A stretch of DNA of 64,000 nt from Sphingosinicella terrae (lineage in GTDB: Bacteria; Pseudomonadota; Alphaproteobacteria; Sphingomonadales; Sphingomonadaceae): contig NZ_QDFY01000001.1 in assembly GCF_003347635.1 (NCBI RefSeq), forward strand, positions 1,112,157 through 1,176,156. The letters are read 5' to 3'. A program made the position numbers and the translations under genes. Shown here piece after piece: positions 32,605 through 41,171 of the stretch (positions within the stretch are counted from its first letter, which is position 1; the number at the start of each line of letters is the position of its first letter). The notes under the pieces were generated by a model. It was not told the DNA's origin. It did not search any database and worked only from the letters and a program-made list of their open reading frames with translations.

Positions 32605-33780
32605 TTATTCGCCGAAGCCCATCTGGCGCCCGGCCATGTCGAGGAGGATCTCCTCCGAGCCGCCGCCGATCGCGACGACCCGGACTTCGCGGTAGATGCG
32701 TTCGACGACTGAGCCGCGGATATAGGAGGCGCCGCCAAGGATCTGCGCCGCCTCGCGCGCGACCTTCTCGAACATCAGGGTCGCCTGGACCTTGAGCAGG
32801 GACAGGTCCGCGGCGCTCGCCTTGCCCTGCTGGAATTGCCAGGCGGCGAGGTCGATCCAGGCCTGGGTGGCGCCGATCCGCCGGGCCATGTCGGCAAGCT
32901 TGATCCTGATCGACTGGTGCTGACCGAGCTTCTTGCCGAATGTGGCCCGCTCGCCCGCCCAGGCGATCGCCTCCTCAAGGCAGATCCGGGCGAAGGAGGT
33001 GCATTGCTGCGCCGCCTGAAGTCGCTCTGCGTTGAAATTCTTGAGCAGGTTGCGGAAGCCCCGATGCTCCTCACCGATCCGGTTGGAGACGGGCACGCGA
33101 ACATCGTCGAAATGGAGGGTCGCGGTATCGGAAGCATGCCAGCCCATCTTCTTGAGCGAGGTGCGGCTGAAGCCGGCGCGGTCGGCCTCGATCAGCAGCA
33201 TCGAGATGCCGCCGGTCTCGGCATCGCCGGTACGCACGGCGACCAGATAATAGTCCGCGCGCATGCCATTGGTGATGAAGGTCTTGGAGCCGTTGACGAC
33301 ATAGTCGCCGCCGTCCCGCACGGCCCGCGTTCTGAGCGCGGCAACGTCGGAGCCGCCGGACGGCTCGGTGACGGCGATGGCCAGGATCTTCTCGCCCGAC
33401 AGCACCTCGGGCGCGATCCGGTCGACGAGGGTCGGGTCGCCATGCTCGATGAGCAGCGGCAGCGAGACATAGTGGGTGAACAAGCCCGCCTGGACTCCGC
33501 CGGCGCCGGAGCGCGCGGTCTCCTCGACCAGGACGAGCTTGTGGAAGATGTCGATCCCCTCGGACGTGCCGCCTTGAGCCTCCGGAAATCCGAGGCCGAG
33601 CAGGCCGGCCCCGCCCGCCTTGCGATGAAAGTCGCGGGGGACGATGCCGGCTTCCTCCCAGCCCTCGACATGAGGAACGGCCTCGCGTTCGATGAAACGG
33701 CGGACGCTGTCGGCAAGCGCCTGGTGGCTCTCGTCATAAAAGGGCGAGGCGTTGCGCCAGGTTTCGAACAGGGTCGGCAT
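32605..33780 (-). CDS. Acyl-CoA dehydrogenase with Glu at isovaleryl position
   Basis: This 391-residue acyl-CoA dehydrogenase starts at ATG 33780 (MPTLFETWRNAS). It shows AVTEPSGGSDVAALRT, YVVNGSKTFITNG, GERATFGKKLGQHQ and LGGASYIRGSVVERIYREVR. A Glu occurs in FNAERLQAA at the isovaleryl/long-chain position, while the MCAD position is IGGGSEEIL. It is placed between the GST and the second dehydrogenase with gaps of 11 and 19 bases. A heteromeric partnership with the 31434 product is inferred. Confidence 0.91.
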   Translation of the reverse strand: MPTLFETWRNASPFYDESHQALADSVRRFIEREAVPHVEGWEEAGIVPRDFHRKAGGAGLLGLGFPEAQGGTSEGIDIFHKLVLVEETARSGAGGVQAGLFTHYVSLPLLIEHGDPTLVDRIAPEVLSGEKILAIAVTEPSGGSDVAALRTRAVRDGGDYVVNGSKTFITNGMRADYYLVAVRTGDAETGGISMLLIEADRAGFSRTSLKKMGWHASDTATLHFDDVRVPVSNRIGEEHRGFRNLLKNFNAERLQAAQQCTSFARICLEEAIAWAGERATFGKKLGQHQSIRIKLADMARRIGATQAWIDLAAWQFQQGKASAADLSLLKVQATLMFEKVAREAAQILGGASYIRGSVVERIYREVRVVAIGGGSEEILLDMAGRQMGFGE

Positions 33781-33791
33781 GGAAGCTCCTC

Positions 33792-34436
33792 TCAGGCCAG
33801 GAATGCCGCGCGCAGCTTTTCCTCGTCGATGGCCTGGACCCGGTGCCAGGCCGGGCGCGAGGTGCAGCGGGCGAGCCAGTCCCGGATCGCCGGGAAGGGA
33901 GCCATGTCGATGCGCTGGGACAGGCCGATGATCGGAAAGGCGGTGTTGACGTCGCCAATGGTGAACGCGTCTCCCGCCACCCATGCCGTACCGCCGGCGA
34001 GATGCGCCTCGAGCGTGGCCAGCGTCCCCGAGACGGCCGAGAGCGCATCGCCGACCAGCTTCGCGTCAGGGGCCTCTTCGGCCGCCGCGGCTCGGCGAAG
34101 CTCGCGCACGACCAGCGTGAAGTGGAACTCGACCTCGGTGACGGACCAGCTCGACCATTGCAGTATGAGCGCCTGGACGCGAAGCTGATCCGGCCAGAGC
34201 GGGTTCGGGGCGAGCCCGACGAGATAATGGTTGATCGCCACCGACTCGCGAAGGACGAAATCCTCGTCCACGAGCGTCGGCACCTTGCCGGCCGGGTTGA
34301 GCGCCAGATAGCCCTCGCGGCGGCTCTCGCCATTGTTCGTGTCGATCGGCACCTGGCGATAGGGAAGGCCGAGTTCCTCGAGCGCCCACAGGCAGCGCGC
34401 GGCACGGCTCAGCTTTCGGCCGTAGAGCGTCAGCAT
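33792..34436 (-). CDS. Glutathione S-transferase
   Basis: The 214-residue GST has an N-terminal thioredoxin-fold domain (MLTLYGRKLSRAARC, cis-Pro in NPAGKVPTL, ES in VLRESVAINHYL) and a helical C-terminal domain (GDAFTIGDVNTAF). It would conjugate or isomerise an electrophilic intermediate using glutathione in the cytoplasm. Sphingomonad catabolic clusters often hold such enzymes, for example for ring-cleavage isomers or epoxides. The subclass is not clear. GAGGAC precedes ATG 34436. Confidence 0.9.
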   Translation of the reverse strand: MLTLYGRKLSRAARCLWALEELGLPYRQVPIDTNNGESRREGYLALNPAGKVPTLVDEDFVLRESVAINHYLVGLAPNPLWPDQLRVQALILQWSSWSVTEVEFHFTLVVRELRRAAAAEEAPDAKLVGDALSAVSGTLATLEAHLAGGTAWVAGDAFTIGDVNTAFPIIGLSQRIDMAPFPAIRDWLARCTSRPAWHRVQAIDEEKLRAAFLA

Positions 34437-34446
34437 CGGGCGGTCC

Positions 34447-35232
34447 TCAAAGATGCATGCCGCCGTCGATCGCCAGCGTCGCGCCGGTGATGAAGCTGGC
34501 GCGGGCCGAGGATACGAACACGGCGCCTTCGGCCACCTCGGTCGGGGAGCCCAGGCGCCGTAGCGGGATCTGGGCGACGATCGACTTCATCGCGGCATCG
34601 TCCAGCTGGCCTTCCATGCTGTCGGCGATCTGGCCGGCAAGGACCCAGCCAGACTGGATGATGTTGGCGCGGATTCCGAACCGGGCATTCTCCTTGGCCA
34701 CCGCCATGTACAGCGCCTCGATCGCGGCCTTGGGAGAGGCGGAGAGGATGCCCCGGGCTTCGGGGCGGAAACGCTGCGAAGAGGTGATGGCGGTGATCGA
34801 TCCCGCCTGCCGCTCCGAGAGGGGATTGGCCTTCAGATAGGCGATGGCGGCCTTGGTGAAGGAGAAGCAGGCGATCGTGTCGTGCTCGAAGGTGAAGCGC
34901 CAGTCATCGACATCGAGGTCGCTGACGAAACCGACCTTCACCCGCGGCCCGGAGGCATAGACGAAGCTGTGGATCTTCCGGTTCGCGCTCGCGAATTCGC
35001 CGAGCAGCGCCGCCATCGATGCGGGATCCTCGAGCCTGACCTCTCGCGCCTCCACGCTGACGCCATGAGCCGCCGCGCGCTTGCGAACCTCCTCCGCGCG
35101 GCCGGCGCCGCTGCGATAGGTGAAGACGACATCCGAACCGGCCCGGGCGAATGCCTCCACGATCGCACCGCCAATCCCGCCGCTGCCACCGGCGACGAAC
35201 GCCGTTCCGACTGGAAAATCCTCACTCGCCAT
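34447..35232 (-). CDS. SDR-family protein lacking the catalytic Tyr
   Basis: This 261-residue short-chain dehydrogenase-fold protein has AFVAGGSGGIGGAI as cofactor loop and the C-terminal TGATLAIDGG. The catalytic region reads GILSASPKAAIEA, where Lys is retained but the Tyr position four residues before is Ser. ASGPRV replaces NNAG. Activity by the classical mechanism is doubtful; an enoyl-reductase-like or binding role is possible. First gene of the 35232-31434 operon, with AAGGAG before the ATG and a conserved box upstream. Confidence 0.8.
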   Translation of the reverse strand: MASEDFPVGTAFVAGGSGGIGGAIVEAFARAGSDVVFTYRSGAGRAEEVRKRAAAHGVSVEAREVRLEDPASMAALLGEFASANRKIHSFVYASGPRVKVGFVSDLDVDDWRFTFEHDTIACFSFTKAAIAYLKANPLSERQAGSITAITSSQRFRPEARGILSASPKAAIEALYMAVAKENARFGIRANIIQSGWVLAGQIADSMEGQLDDAAMKSIVAQIPLRRLGSPTEVAEGAVFVSSARASFITGATLAIDGGMHL

Positions 35233-35285
35233 GCGCGCGCTTCTCCTTCTGCGACGAGGCCGGGTCTGTGGCCCCGCTTGGCAAA

Positions 35286-35336
35286 CGGACTAGCATGCAT
35301 GCATAAAGTCCGCTAGCGTAATGTTCGTGTACGGAC
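35286..35336. promoter_or_regulatory. Compound operator region in divergent SDR/racemase promoter
   Basis: The 146-base divergent gap holds several overlapping elements. ATGCATGCATA with TAGC and GTTC (35295-35327) matches the box at 8568-8600 at 25 of 33 positions. Inside it, GTCCG (35308-35312) and CGGAC (35332-35336) are inverted with 19 bases between, the same layout as at 42336-42364. GGACT/AGTCC (35287-35311) forms a further inverted pair. GTGTACGGAC closes the region. It would control genes in both directions. Confidence 0.55.
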
Positions 35337-35378
35337 AGTTTGGACCGAAGACTATAATTGCGTATGTCAGGAGCAGGA

Positions 35379-36530
35379 ATGGGTAAGGTGGAGCGTTCGG
35401 GGCCGCTCGCGGGCTTCAGGGTGATCGAGGTAGCAGGAGTCGGGCCGGGACCCTTTTGCGCCATGCTCCTCGCCGACATGGGAGCCGACGTGCTCAGGAT
35501 CGAGCGGGCGGGTGCCGAGCCGTTGGTGCCTCCGATCGACCCGGTGAAGAACAGCCTCCATCGCGGGCGCCGCTCCGTCACGCTCAACCTCAAGGACGCC
35601 CGCCAGCGCGACGTCCTTCTCGATCTTGTCGAGAAGGCCGACGTCCTGCTCGAAGGCTATCGCCCCCGGGTCATGGAACGCCTCGGGGTCGGCCCGGAAA
35701 TCTGCCTCGAGCGAAACCCAAGCCTCGTCTACGCGCGGATGACGGGATGGGGCCAGACCGGGCCGCTCGCCGACAAGGCCGGTCACGACATCAACTATTT
35801 CGCGCTGTCGGGAAGCCTCGGCCTGTGCGGCCGACCCGGAGAGGCCCCGCTGCCGAACCTCAACCTCGTCGCCGACATGGGCGGGGGCGGCATGATGCTC
35901 GCCTTCGGGATAGCCTGCGCCCTGCTCGAGGCAGGGCGGTCCGGCCAGGGCCAGGTGATCGACGCCGCGATGACGGAGGGGGCGGCCTTGCTCGCGACCA
36001 TGATCCATTCCTATCGCGCGATGGGCCGCTGGTCCGACCGACGAGGCGAGAATTTCATGGATGGCGGCGCGCCCTTTTACGAGGTCTACAGGACGGCGGA
36101 CGACGGCTGGATGGCGGTCGGCGCCATCGAATCGAAATTCTACGCCGACCTGCTGCGCGGCCTCGGCATCGATCCTGCCGATTTCCCCCACCAGCACGAC
36201 CGCGCCAGCTGGCCTGCGATGAAGGCGCGGTTCGCCAAGATCTTCGCCGAACGCACCCGTGCGGAATGGGAAGAGATCTTCGGCGCGCTCGATGCCTGCG
36301 CAACGCCGGTCCTGAGCCCCGACGAGGCGGCGGCGCACCCCCACAACCGGGCGCGCGAGGTATTCGGCATGTATTCGGGAGTCCAGCAGCCGCTGCCGGC
36401 GCCGCGCTTCAGCCGCACGCCGGGACGGATCGCCGCGCCGCCGCCCGCCGACGACAGCGGCGGCCTCGCCGCCCTGCGCGAATGGGGCCTCACCGGAATC
36501 GAGTGGCTGGAGGATCGCGAGGCCGCCTGA
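35379..36530 (+). CDS. Alpha-methylacyl-CoA racemase (class III CoA-transferase fold)
   Basis: This racemase interconverts (2R)- and (2S)-2-methylacyl-CoA so that dehydrogenases can act. From ATG 35379 (MGKVERSGPL), five bases after AGGAG, it has 383 residues. The AMACR/Mcr catalytic His and Asp are in KAGHDINYFALSG (H136) and LVADMGGGGMM (D166), with Glu in GAIESKFY. TTG 35358 and ATG 35364 are less well supported starts. It shares the divergent promoter with the SDR operon. It implies methyl-branched intermediates such as isoprenoid side chains or 2-arylpropionates. Confidence 0.9.
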   Translation: MGKVERSGPLAGFRVIEVAGVGPGPFCAMLLADMGADVLRIERAGAEPLVPPIDPVKNSLHRGRRSVTLNLKDARQRDVLLDLVEKADVLLEGYRPRVMERLGVGPEICLERNPSLVYARMTGWGQTGPLADKAGHDINYFALSGSLGLCGRPGEAPLPNLNLVADMGGGGMMLAFGIACALLEAGRSGQGQVIDAAMTEGAALLATMIHSYRAMGRWSDRRGENFMDGGAPFYEVYRTADDGWMAVGAIESKFYADLLRGLGIDPADFPHQHDRASWPAMKARFAKIFAERTRAEWEEIFGALDACATPVLSPDEAAAHPHNRAREVFGMYSGVQQPLPAPRFSRTPGRIAAPPPADDSGGLAALREWGLTGIEWLEDREAA

Positions 36531-36585
36531 CGGGTTCATCTGGCATCGATCGCCGGTCCGGCGCGGAGCATCGAGGGAGAAGAGG

Positions 36586-37011
36586 ATGAACAGGGAATTG
36601 GCCCTGCGCCTTCTGGATCGGTCGCACGACCTCGTCTCGACGGCGCGGATCGATGGCGCGGCCGTCCACGACCTCGAGGGCCAAAGACTGGGGTCGGTGC
36701 ATTCCCTGATGATCGACAAGAGAAGCGGGCGCGTCCGCTACGCGGTCATGCTTCTCGATGGCGGCGACGAGACGCTGCGCGTCCATCCGCTTCCCTGGGG
36801 AATGCTCGATTACGATCCCGCTTTGCCCGGCTACCGGGTGGCGCTGACGCCCGACCTGCTCGCGCGTGCGCCGCGCCTCACGCTCGACGAGGATGAGCGG
36901 CCCCGCGAGATCGGCGACAACGAACTCGCCCGCTATTACGGGCTCTCTTCGGAAGAGGCGGCCTTGCCGCTCCCGATCGAGGAGAATGATTTCAACTCGC
37001 AGACGGTCTGA
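36586..37011 (+). CDS. PRC-barrel domain protein
   Basis: This 141-residue protein has a PRC-barrel at about 1-75 (DGAAVHDLEGQRLGSVHSLMID, then RVRYAVMLLDG), and a charged tail with DNELARYYGLSSEE. PRC-barrel proteins of this kind are small stress-linked or scaffold proteins; no enzyme activity is known. GAGGGAGAAGAGG precedes the ATG. It appears unrelated to the catabolic genes and pairs with the small gene 11 bases downstream. Confidence 0.82.
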   Translation: MNRELALRLLDRSHDLVSTARIDGAAVHDLEGQRLGSVHSLMIDKRSGRVRYAVMLLDGGDETLRVHPLPWGMLDYDPALPGYRVALTPDLLARAPRLTLDEDERPREIGDNELARYYGLSSEEAALPLPIEENDFNSQTV

Positions 37012-37022
37012 GGAGGACTACC

Positions 37023-37265
37023 TTGAGCCACCGCGCCGTTGCCTTCCTCGAGGAATGGGTCCGGGACAATCATTTCGAAATCGGGCCGAAAGGTATCGAG
37101 GATTGCCGTGAAGCCCTGCTTCGTGACGCGCATTCGCTCGGAATCGGGCTTGCCGAGATCGAGGAAGAAGCGGGCAGTCTGGATGCCTATCTGGAACGGG
37201 CGATCCTTGATCGCTCCGCCGAGCAACTTCGCCGAATGGGGGAGAGCGGCACGAGCGACACCTGA
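37023..37265 (+). CDS. Small DUF768-like protein
   Basis: This 80-residue, acidic, probably helical protein begins at TTG 37023 after GGAGGA. The sequence (HRAVAFLEEWVRDNHF, then SLDAYLERAILDRSAEQLRRM) resembles small DUF768-type proteins of Alphaproteobacteria; the match is from memory only. There is no membrane segment or metal motif. It is probably co-transcribed with the PRC-barrel gene. Function is unknown. Confidence 0.6.
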   Translation: MSHRAVAFLEEWVRDNHFEIGPKGIEDCREALLRDAHSLGIGLAEIEEEAGSLDAYLERAILDRSAEQLRRMGESGTSDT

Positions 37266-37282
37266 TCGCGTCGTCCGCGGGC

Positions 37283-37594
37283 TCAGTCGTCGATCGTTCC
37301 GCCAGCCGCGCGGATGATGGCCACCACCTGCTCGCGTCCGACACGCGCCTGATCGAGCCGCACGGTCAGGCACACGCGCGCGACCTCTCCCTTCTCTCCG
37401 CCCTCGCCACCGCGCAGGCCAGAGAAGGAGGCGGCGCTATCGGGAACCCCGACCTCGTCCGCCCGCGAATCCGTATCCCTATCGGGAAGGATCAGGTCCA
37501 TTTCCTCGTCCTGGATACCCGCGGCGCCGAGCTGCGACATGGCGCGGGCCGCTTCGGTCTCGTTGACGAACAGACAGCGCATGATCTCGGTCAC
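37283..37594 (-). CDS. Small hypothetical protein (possible general-stress domain)
   Basis: This 103-residue protein starts at GTG 37594, eight bases after AAGGAG and 12 bases after the CoA-transferase stop. The N-terminus CLFVNETEAARAMSQLGAAGI looks like a small alpha/beta stress domain of the YflT kind, with an acidic and Gly-rich middle and a C-terminal VCLTVRLDQARVGREQVVAIIRAAG. The domain assignment is weak. It is convergent with the PRC-barrel/DUF768-like pair. Confidence 0.6.
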   Translation of the reverse strand: MTEIMRCLFVNETEAARAMSQLGAAGIQDEEMDLILPDRDTDSRADEVGVPDSAASFSGLRGGEGGEKGEVARVCLTVRLDQARVGREQVVAIIRAAGGTIDD

Positions 37595-37606
37595 CTCGGG
37601 TCTCCT

Positions 37607-39817
37607 TCAGGCAATGACGACCACGCCGCGGCGATCGAGATCCTCGATCCGGTTCTCGTCATAGGAGAGATCCGCCAGGATCTCGCGCGTCGACCCTCCG
37701 GGGATCGGGGCGGGTATGTCATTGCCATAGGCCGACCGCGAAAAGGTCACGAGCGAGCCGATCTCGCGAACGACCCCGAAAGTCGGATGAGGCACCGTCC
37801 GCACCGTGCCGCGGGCGACGAGCGCTTCGTCGGTGAGGATTCTGCGCTCCATGTCGGTGCGCGCCGGCTCGACCCAGATACCCGCCGATCCCAGCGATCG
37901 GACAATCTCGTCGCTGCTTTGCGCGCGAAGGGCCGCGGCGATCGCATCTTCCTCCGCTTCCTCCCATGTCTCCGGACGGTCGGAAAGGCTGCCCGCCAGG
38001 CCGAGGCGGTCGCGCAGCGCAAGCGCTGCCTTGCGTCCCCGCGCCGCAACCGCCACCCAGCCGTCGCTCGCCTCGTACAGCGCCTCGGCCGGATGATAGC
38101 CGCGCAAGCCGGAGCTCAGCTGCCGCGCGCCGTCGAAACGGCCGTCCGGATGCTGAAAGAGCTCGGAGTGGCCGAAGATGCCGGCATTGACGAGGGGAAG
38201 CTCGAGCGCGGCGCCGTCGCCGGTGCGGGCGCGATGATAGAGTGCCGCCAGCACCGCGACCGTGCCGATCATTCCGCCCGTCGAATCGACGAGGTTCGAG
38301 CGATTCCAGCGCGGCGGATTGCCTCGGCCGGCGGCTTTGGCCTCATGGCCGCACCAGGCCTGCATGACCATGTCGAAGCCGGCCTTGAGCGCCAGCGGCC
38401 CTTCCGTGCCATAAGCCGGCGCTTCCGCCACGATGAGGTCGGGCTTGCGCCCGTGCAGCGTCGCGGGATCCACGCCCAACCGGGCCGATACGCCCGGCCG
38501 GAAGTTGCTCATGACGACGTCGGCGCTCGCGCACAGGGCATCCAGGATCGCCCGCCCGTCGGGGTCCTTGAGGTCGACGCCGATCGCCTTCTTGCCCCGG
38601 TTGGCGAGCGTGAACGCCTTGAACAAGGATCGATTCGGATCGCCGGCCTTGGCTTCGACCTTGATCACCTCGGCACCAAGGTCGGCCAGGAAGACGCCGG
38701 CGAGCGGTCCGGCGACGAAGGCCCCGCAGTCTATGACCCGAATCCCTTCGAGCGGCCGCCGCGGCGCCGCCGGAGGGCGCATCGGTCCGTTGGCCGGGGA
38801 CAGGCTCACCAGGAACGGCAGGCCGACGCGGCGGGTGCCGTCGGAATCGCGCACGATGATCCCGTTGCGGGCGATCTGAGGCTCGTCCCAGCAGGCGCCG
38901 GGCTCCAGTACAGGTTCAGCCGGCAGCCCGCGGGACCAGATCGCCTCGAGCAGCTCGTCCTTGTCCTTCTTCGCGACATGGACGGCGAGGAGATCGTAGT
39001 CGCCGTAGAAGTTTCGCGGGCTTGCACCGGGCTTGGGCATCCCGCTGTCGGTGGGGAGCACCGTCGGATCGTCGATCTCGAGCGCCTGGTACATGCCGTA
39101 TTTGGAGCCGGCCCCGCCGATGACGAGGTGAATATAGGCGCCGTCTCGAGTCTGGAAGACGAGCGGCGACACGCCTCTGGGCACGACATAGTCGGCCGCC
39201 GGCGTCGGCTTCTCGAGAATGGCCCAGTTGAAGCCGGTCCAGGCCAGAGCTCCCTCGAACAGGGATGTCGCGACATATTGGCCCAGCCCGCTGCCTTCCC
39301 GCTCGTACAGCGCGGCCAGCAATCCGATCAGCCCCTGCAGGGCCGCTCCGTAATTGCCAGGCTCGAAGGCATTCACGATCGGCCGGTCGGGAAGCTGCTC
39401 CCAAGCCAGGCCGGAGCGCGCTTGCGCGAGCAGGTCGGTCTGCGGCTTGCCGGCATAAGCGGTCCCGGCCGGCCCATCGGTGAAGTCGAGCAGCACGAGC
39501 CTCGGATGGCGCGCGGCGATCGCACGACCGTCGCAGCGCCGCTCGATGTCCGGATGATCCTCGCCCCCGATCAAACAGATGTCGGCTTGACCGAGCAAGT
39601 CTTCGAGCCGCTCGGCCGATGCCCCCGCCTCGAACGTCGCGCCGCGGCGCCACACGCCATAAGCCGCATAATAAGAGTCGAACGGATCGCCTGGCTCCGG
39701 CGGGATGCGCGTGACCCGGGCCCCCGAATCCGCGAGAAACCTCGCGACCAGGGCAGGCGCCATGCCCACGCCCAGATCGACGACGTTGAGACCTTCCAAC
39801 AACCTTGCTTCCGACAC
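37607..39817 (-). CDS. Two-domain class III CoA-transferase (CaiB/BaiF)
   Basis: This 736-residue protein contains two CaiB/BaiF domains in one chain (about 1-355 and 358-736). The C-terminal domain keeps the catalytic Asp in SNLVDSTGGMIGT. The N-terminal half has FEPGNYGAALQGL at the comparable place and seems to lack the Asp, so it may be structural. It would move CoA between an acyl-CoA and a free acid. The start is GTG 39817, nine bases after AGGAG. It is a close paralogue of the 48653 product (for example both contain GLPAEPVL and PQIARNG). It lies downstream of two acyl-CoA dehydrogenases. Confidence 0.88.
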   Translation of the reverse strand: MSEARLLEGLNVVDLGVGMAPALVARFLADSGARVTRIPPEPGDPFDSYYAAYGVWRRGATFEAGASAERLEDLLGQADICLIGGEDHPDIERRCDGRAIAARHPRLVLLDFTDGPAGTAYAGKPQTDLLAQARSGLAWEQLPDRPIVNAFEPGNYGAALQGLIGLLAALYEREGSGLGQYVATSLFEGALAWTGFNWAILEKPTPAADYVVPRGVSPLVFQTRDGAYIHLVIGGAGSKYGMYQALEIDDPTVLPTDSGMPKPGASPRNFYGDYDLLAVHVAKKDKDELLEAIWSRGLPAEPVLEPGACWDEPQIARNGIIVRDSDGTRRVGLPFLVSLSPANGPMRPPAAPRRPLEGIRVIDCGAFVAGPLAGVFLADLGAEVIKVEAKAGDPNRSLFKAFTLANRGKKAIGVDLKDPDGRAILDALCASADVVMSNFRPGVSARLGVDPATLHGRKPDLIVAEAPAYGTEGPLALKAGFDMVMQAWCGHEAKAAGRGNPPRWNRSNLVDSTGGMIGTVAVLAALYHRARTGDGAALELPLVNAGIFGHSELFQHPDGRFDGARQLSSGLRGYHPAEALYEASDGWVAVAARGRKAALALRDRLGLAGSLSDRPETWEEAEEDAIAAALRAQSSDEIVRSLGSAGIWVEPARTDMERRILTDEALVARGTVRTVPHPTFGVVREIGSLVTFSRSAYGNDIPAPIPGGSTREILADLSYDENRIEDLDRRGVVVIA

Positions 39818-39890
39818 CTGCGCCCACTCCTGTTCACTGGCAGCTCTTTCCGGCTTCGACCGCGAGCCTGATTGGCCGTCGTCGGCCGAT

Positions 39891-41054
39891 CTAGAGGTAG
39901 CGACGGCCCAGCAGGCTCTTCATCAGCTCGGTAGCGCCCGCGAAAATGCGCTGGACACGGGCGGCGGTGAACATGCGCGAGATCGGATTCTCGTCCATCC
40001 AGCCATTGCCACCCCATAGCTGGACGCAGCTGTCCAGCGTGCGAAACTCGAGCTCGCACAGCCAGATCTTGGCCATCGAGGAATCGGCGTCGGTCAGCGT
40101 CCCGGCCCACATCTTGCGGATGAGATTGTCGAGATAGGCGCGGCCGACCGAGATCTCGGTCTCCATCTGCGCGAGCATGAACTGCGTGTTCTGGAAGTCG
40201 ACGAGACGTTGACCGAAGATCTTGCGGTTGCGGCAATGCTCCACCGTCAGCTCGAAGGCAGCCTGCGCCGCGCCGACCGAGCGGGCGACGATCTGCATCC
40301 GGTCGAGTCCGATGGTCGGGATGAACATGGCCATGGCCTTGTTCTCCTCGCCGAGGAGGTTGGAGACCGGCACGCGGACATTGTCGAAGAAGATCTCCCC
40401 GGTGTCCCCGCCCTTATAGCCTTGGGTAATCATGCGGCGTCGGGTGACGCCGGGCGTGTCGCCCGGTACCAGGATCACGCTCATCCCCCTGCCCTTCGCG
40501 GCCGGATCGGTCTTGACGATGGCGTAGATGAGATCGGCCTTGGAGCCGTTCGAGATGAAGCACTTGCTGCCGTTGATGACATAGTCGTCGCCGTCGCGAA
40601 CGGCCGTCGTGCGGATCGAGGTGGCGTCGCTGCCCGATTCGGGCTCGGTGAGCGCCATCGCCTGGATGACGTCGCCCGTCAGGATGCCCGGAAACCAAGC
40701 CTTCTTCTGCTCTTCGGTGCCGTGGTCGACGAGGAAATTGGTGCAGATGTCGGTGCCGATGAAGGACCCCATCGTGGCGCCCGAAGGGGCGTAACCGAGT
40801 TCTTCCGCCGCGACCATGATCGCCATCCGGTGGGCGCCGGCGCCGCCATATTCCTCGGGAATCGTCGCGCCGAGGATCCCATATTCGCCGGCCTTTCGCC
40901 ATATCGCGCGGTCCGATCCATGCTCCTCGAATTCGCGAACGCGCGGCTCCACCTCGCGCCGAAAGAAGGCGCGGACGGTCTCGCGATACATTTCCAGCTC
41001 TTCGCCATAGGGCGACTCGACGTCGCCAGCGGGCAAGGACGCAGTCTGCAGCAT
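39891..41054 (-). CDS. Acyl-CoA dehydrogenase
   Basis: This 387-residue acyl-CoA dehydrogenase shows ALTEPESGSDATSIRTTA, YVINGSKCFISNG, NRKIFGQRLVDFQNTQ and WGGNGWMDENPISRMF. The C-terminal MCAD-type Glu is absent (FAGATELMK) and helix G has Asp (IGLDRMQIV), so the catalytic base is not obvious. ATG 41054 follows GAGGAGA. A 117-base gap with GCATGC/CGTAAGC words separates it from the next dehydrogenase gene. It probably works with a CoA-transferase-activated acid. Confidence 0.91.
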   Translation of the reverse strand: MLQTASLPAGDVESPYGEELEMYRETVRAFFRREVEPRVREFEEHGSDRAIWRKAGEYGILGATIPEEYGGAGAHRMAIMVAAEELGYAPSGATMGSFIGTDICTNFLVDHGTEEQKKAWFPGILTGDVIQAMALTEPESGSDATSIRTTAVRDGDDYVINGSKCFISNGSKADLIYAIVKTDPAAKGRGMSVILVPGDTPGVTRRRMITQGYKGGDTGEIFFDNVRVPVSNLLGEENKAMAMFIPTIGLDRMQIVARSVGAAQAAFELTVEHCRNRKIFGQRLVDFQNTQFMLAQMETEISVGRAYLDNLIRKMWAGTLTDADSSMAKIWLCELEFRTLDSCVQLWGGNGWMDENPISRMFTAARVQRIFAGATELMKSLLGRRYL

Positions 41055-41108
41055 TTCGTCTCTCCTCGCCGACCGCTCAGCGGCGGACCGGTCGCTTCCA
41101 TATCGTTC

Positions 41109-41125
41109 GCATGCTCACCGTAAGC
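41109..41125. promoter_or_regulatory. GCATGC-CGTAAGC element between acyl-CoA dehydrogenase genes
   Basis: The 117-base gap 41055-41171 between two minus-strand genes contains GCATGCTCACCGTAAGC (41109-41125). GCATGCT and CGTAAGC words also occur at 20314 and 18380 respectively. CGTTCG lies just before. A promoter for the gene starting at 41054 is inferred. Confidence 0.4.
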
Positions 41126-41171
41126 GCTGGCCAAGCGTCGGGCAACCCCTTCGGGCCGGACGGAGCACCGG

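Noticed and set aside
36551..36563. 13-base palindrome CGCCGGTCCGGCG before the PRC-barrel gene
   Set aside because: The one-base centre makes a poor hairpin and such GC palindromes are frequent at this base composition; not reported as a site.
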